This document shows, piece after piece, positions 36,329-36,484 of a stretch of DNA of 36,484 bases (positions within the stretch are counted from its first letter, which is position 1; each line of letters opens with the position of its first letter). The notes under the pieces were generated by a model that saw nothing but the letters and a program-made list of their open reading frames with translations, made no database searches and was not told where the DNA came from. The translations under genes and the position numbers were made by a program. Origin of the DNA: Chloroflexota bacterium (GTDB lineage: Bacteria > Chloroflexota > Anaerolineae > B4-G1); assembly GCA_024232355.1 (NCBI GenBank), contig JAAEPW010000905.1, forward strand, positions 1 to 36,484, read 5' to 3'.

Positions 36329-36484
36329 CTCGCCTCCTCTAACGCTTTTTTAATCCACTTAGGGACTTTTTTTATGCCCAGCTCGGCAATCAGGTCGGCT
36401 ACCATCACGATCACGGTCTGGCTATCTTTGACGGCTCTGAATGTAGCTAATTTTTTCATTACCCACCAGTTGCGTTCGGACAGA
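36325..36484 (-). CDS. HNH endonuclease, 3' part (same gene as 1-407)
   Basis: This is the C-terminal end of the junction-crossing HNH protein. Bases 36344-36484 repeat 1-141, and 36325-36343 add the last codons (ALEEAR) and the TGA stop. The stop overlaps the next start as ATGA at 36325-36328. The tail is Lys-rich (KKVPKWIKKALEEAR) and carries no catalytic motif; the HNH core is in the 5' part. Confidence 0.88.
   Translation of the reverse strand, partial: LSERNWWVMKKLATFRAVKDSQTVIVMVADLIAELGIKKVPKWIKKALEEAR
36344..36484. repeat. Terminal direct repeat, right copy
   Basis: This is the exact second copy of bases 1-141. It lies wholly inside the HNH endonuclease gene and is redundant with the left end. 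One copy should be removed when the genome is circularised. Confidence 0.95.

Noticed and set aside
1..36484. Stop-codon reassignment
   Set aside because: All core genes (terL, portal, capsid, tape measure, helicase) are intact with TAA, TAG and TGA all used as stops.
1..36484. CRISPR array, transposon or integrase with attachment site
   Set aside because: No regularly spaced repeats with unique spacers, transposase or recombinase motif was seen.

Overview
The window is one complete tailed-phage genome of about 36.3 kb, assembled as a circle. Positions 1-141 are repeated exactly at 36344-36484, and joining the ends restores an HNH endonuclease gene that crosses the junction. I see no rRNA, tRNA, integrase, CI-like repressor, polymerase or primase, so it looks like a host-dependent, probably virulent phage rather than a prophage. 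The portal, the virion morphogenesis protein and probably the capsid protein resemble Mu-type head proteins. A tape measure with no sheath gene points to a siphovirus-like tail. The host cannot be named: the promoters are ordinary sigma70-type and the Shine-Dalgarno sites are strong GGAGG-type, so it is a bacterium.

Nearly every gene lies on the minus strand, so transcription runs from high to low coordinates. Five minus-strand promoters, each with a spacer of exactly 17 bp, divide the map. P1 (11565-11593) drives small accessory genes (11522-9449). P2 (9417-9445) drives recombination and SSB genes and a run of small zinc-ribbon and membrane proteins (9374-5620). P3 (5584-5612) drives the replication initiator, an HNH protein, a DnaB-like helicase and a DNA methyltransferase (5464-756). 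P4 (720-748) drives a small protein, the HNH gene across the junction, and a chain of small zinc and nuclease genes (36328-34299). P5 (34253-34281) starts the late region: terminase, portal, protease/scaffold, decoration, capsid, connectors, tail tube, frameshifted tail chaperone, tape measure, hub, fiber and lysis genes (34231-11956).

The strangest content is between genes. (1) P3 and P4 both make leaders with the same architecture: a long outer stem whose sequence differs completely while pairing is kept, a shared TTAACAGT motif and a small inner hairpin. (2) A family of non-coding elements of 100-226 bp (6514-6739, 12441-12540, 25810-26035, 32421-32545, and a second pair at 11701-11897 and 15407-15607) recurs in both orientations. 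Five copies share a CGGGTTRTAGTRCG core. (3) The P1 operon separates its genes with near-identical GC-rich stem-loops fused to a Shine-Dalgarno site. (4) One gene, a 63-aa ORF at 19834-20025, is on the plus strand inside the tail module. It carries a copy of the P1 promoter region, a P1-operon-like ribosome site and the same stem-loop, so it looks like an inverted, transplanted moron cassette.

Several genes were missed by simple ORF calling because they are under 60 codons or cross the junction: two related Cys-rich microproteins (1895-2068, 35142-35300), 34299-34457, 33027-33134, 5620-5697 and the HNH gene. Most early genes are chained by ATGA, GTGA or TAATG stop/start overlaps, implying translational coupling.
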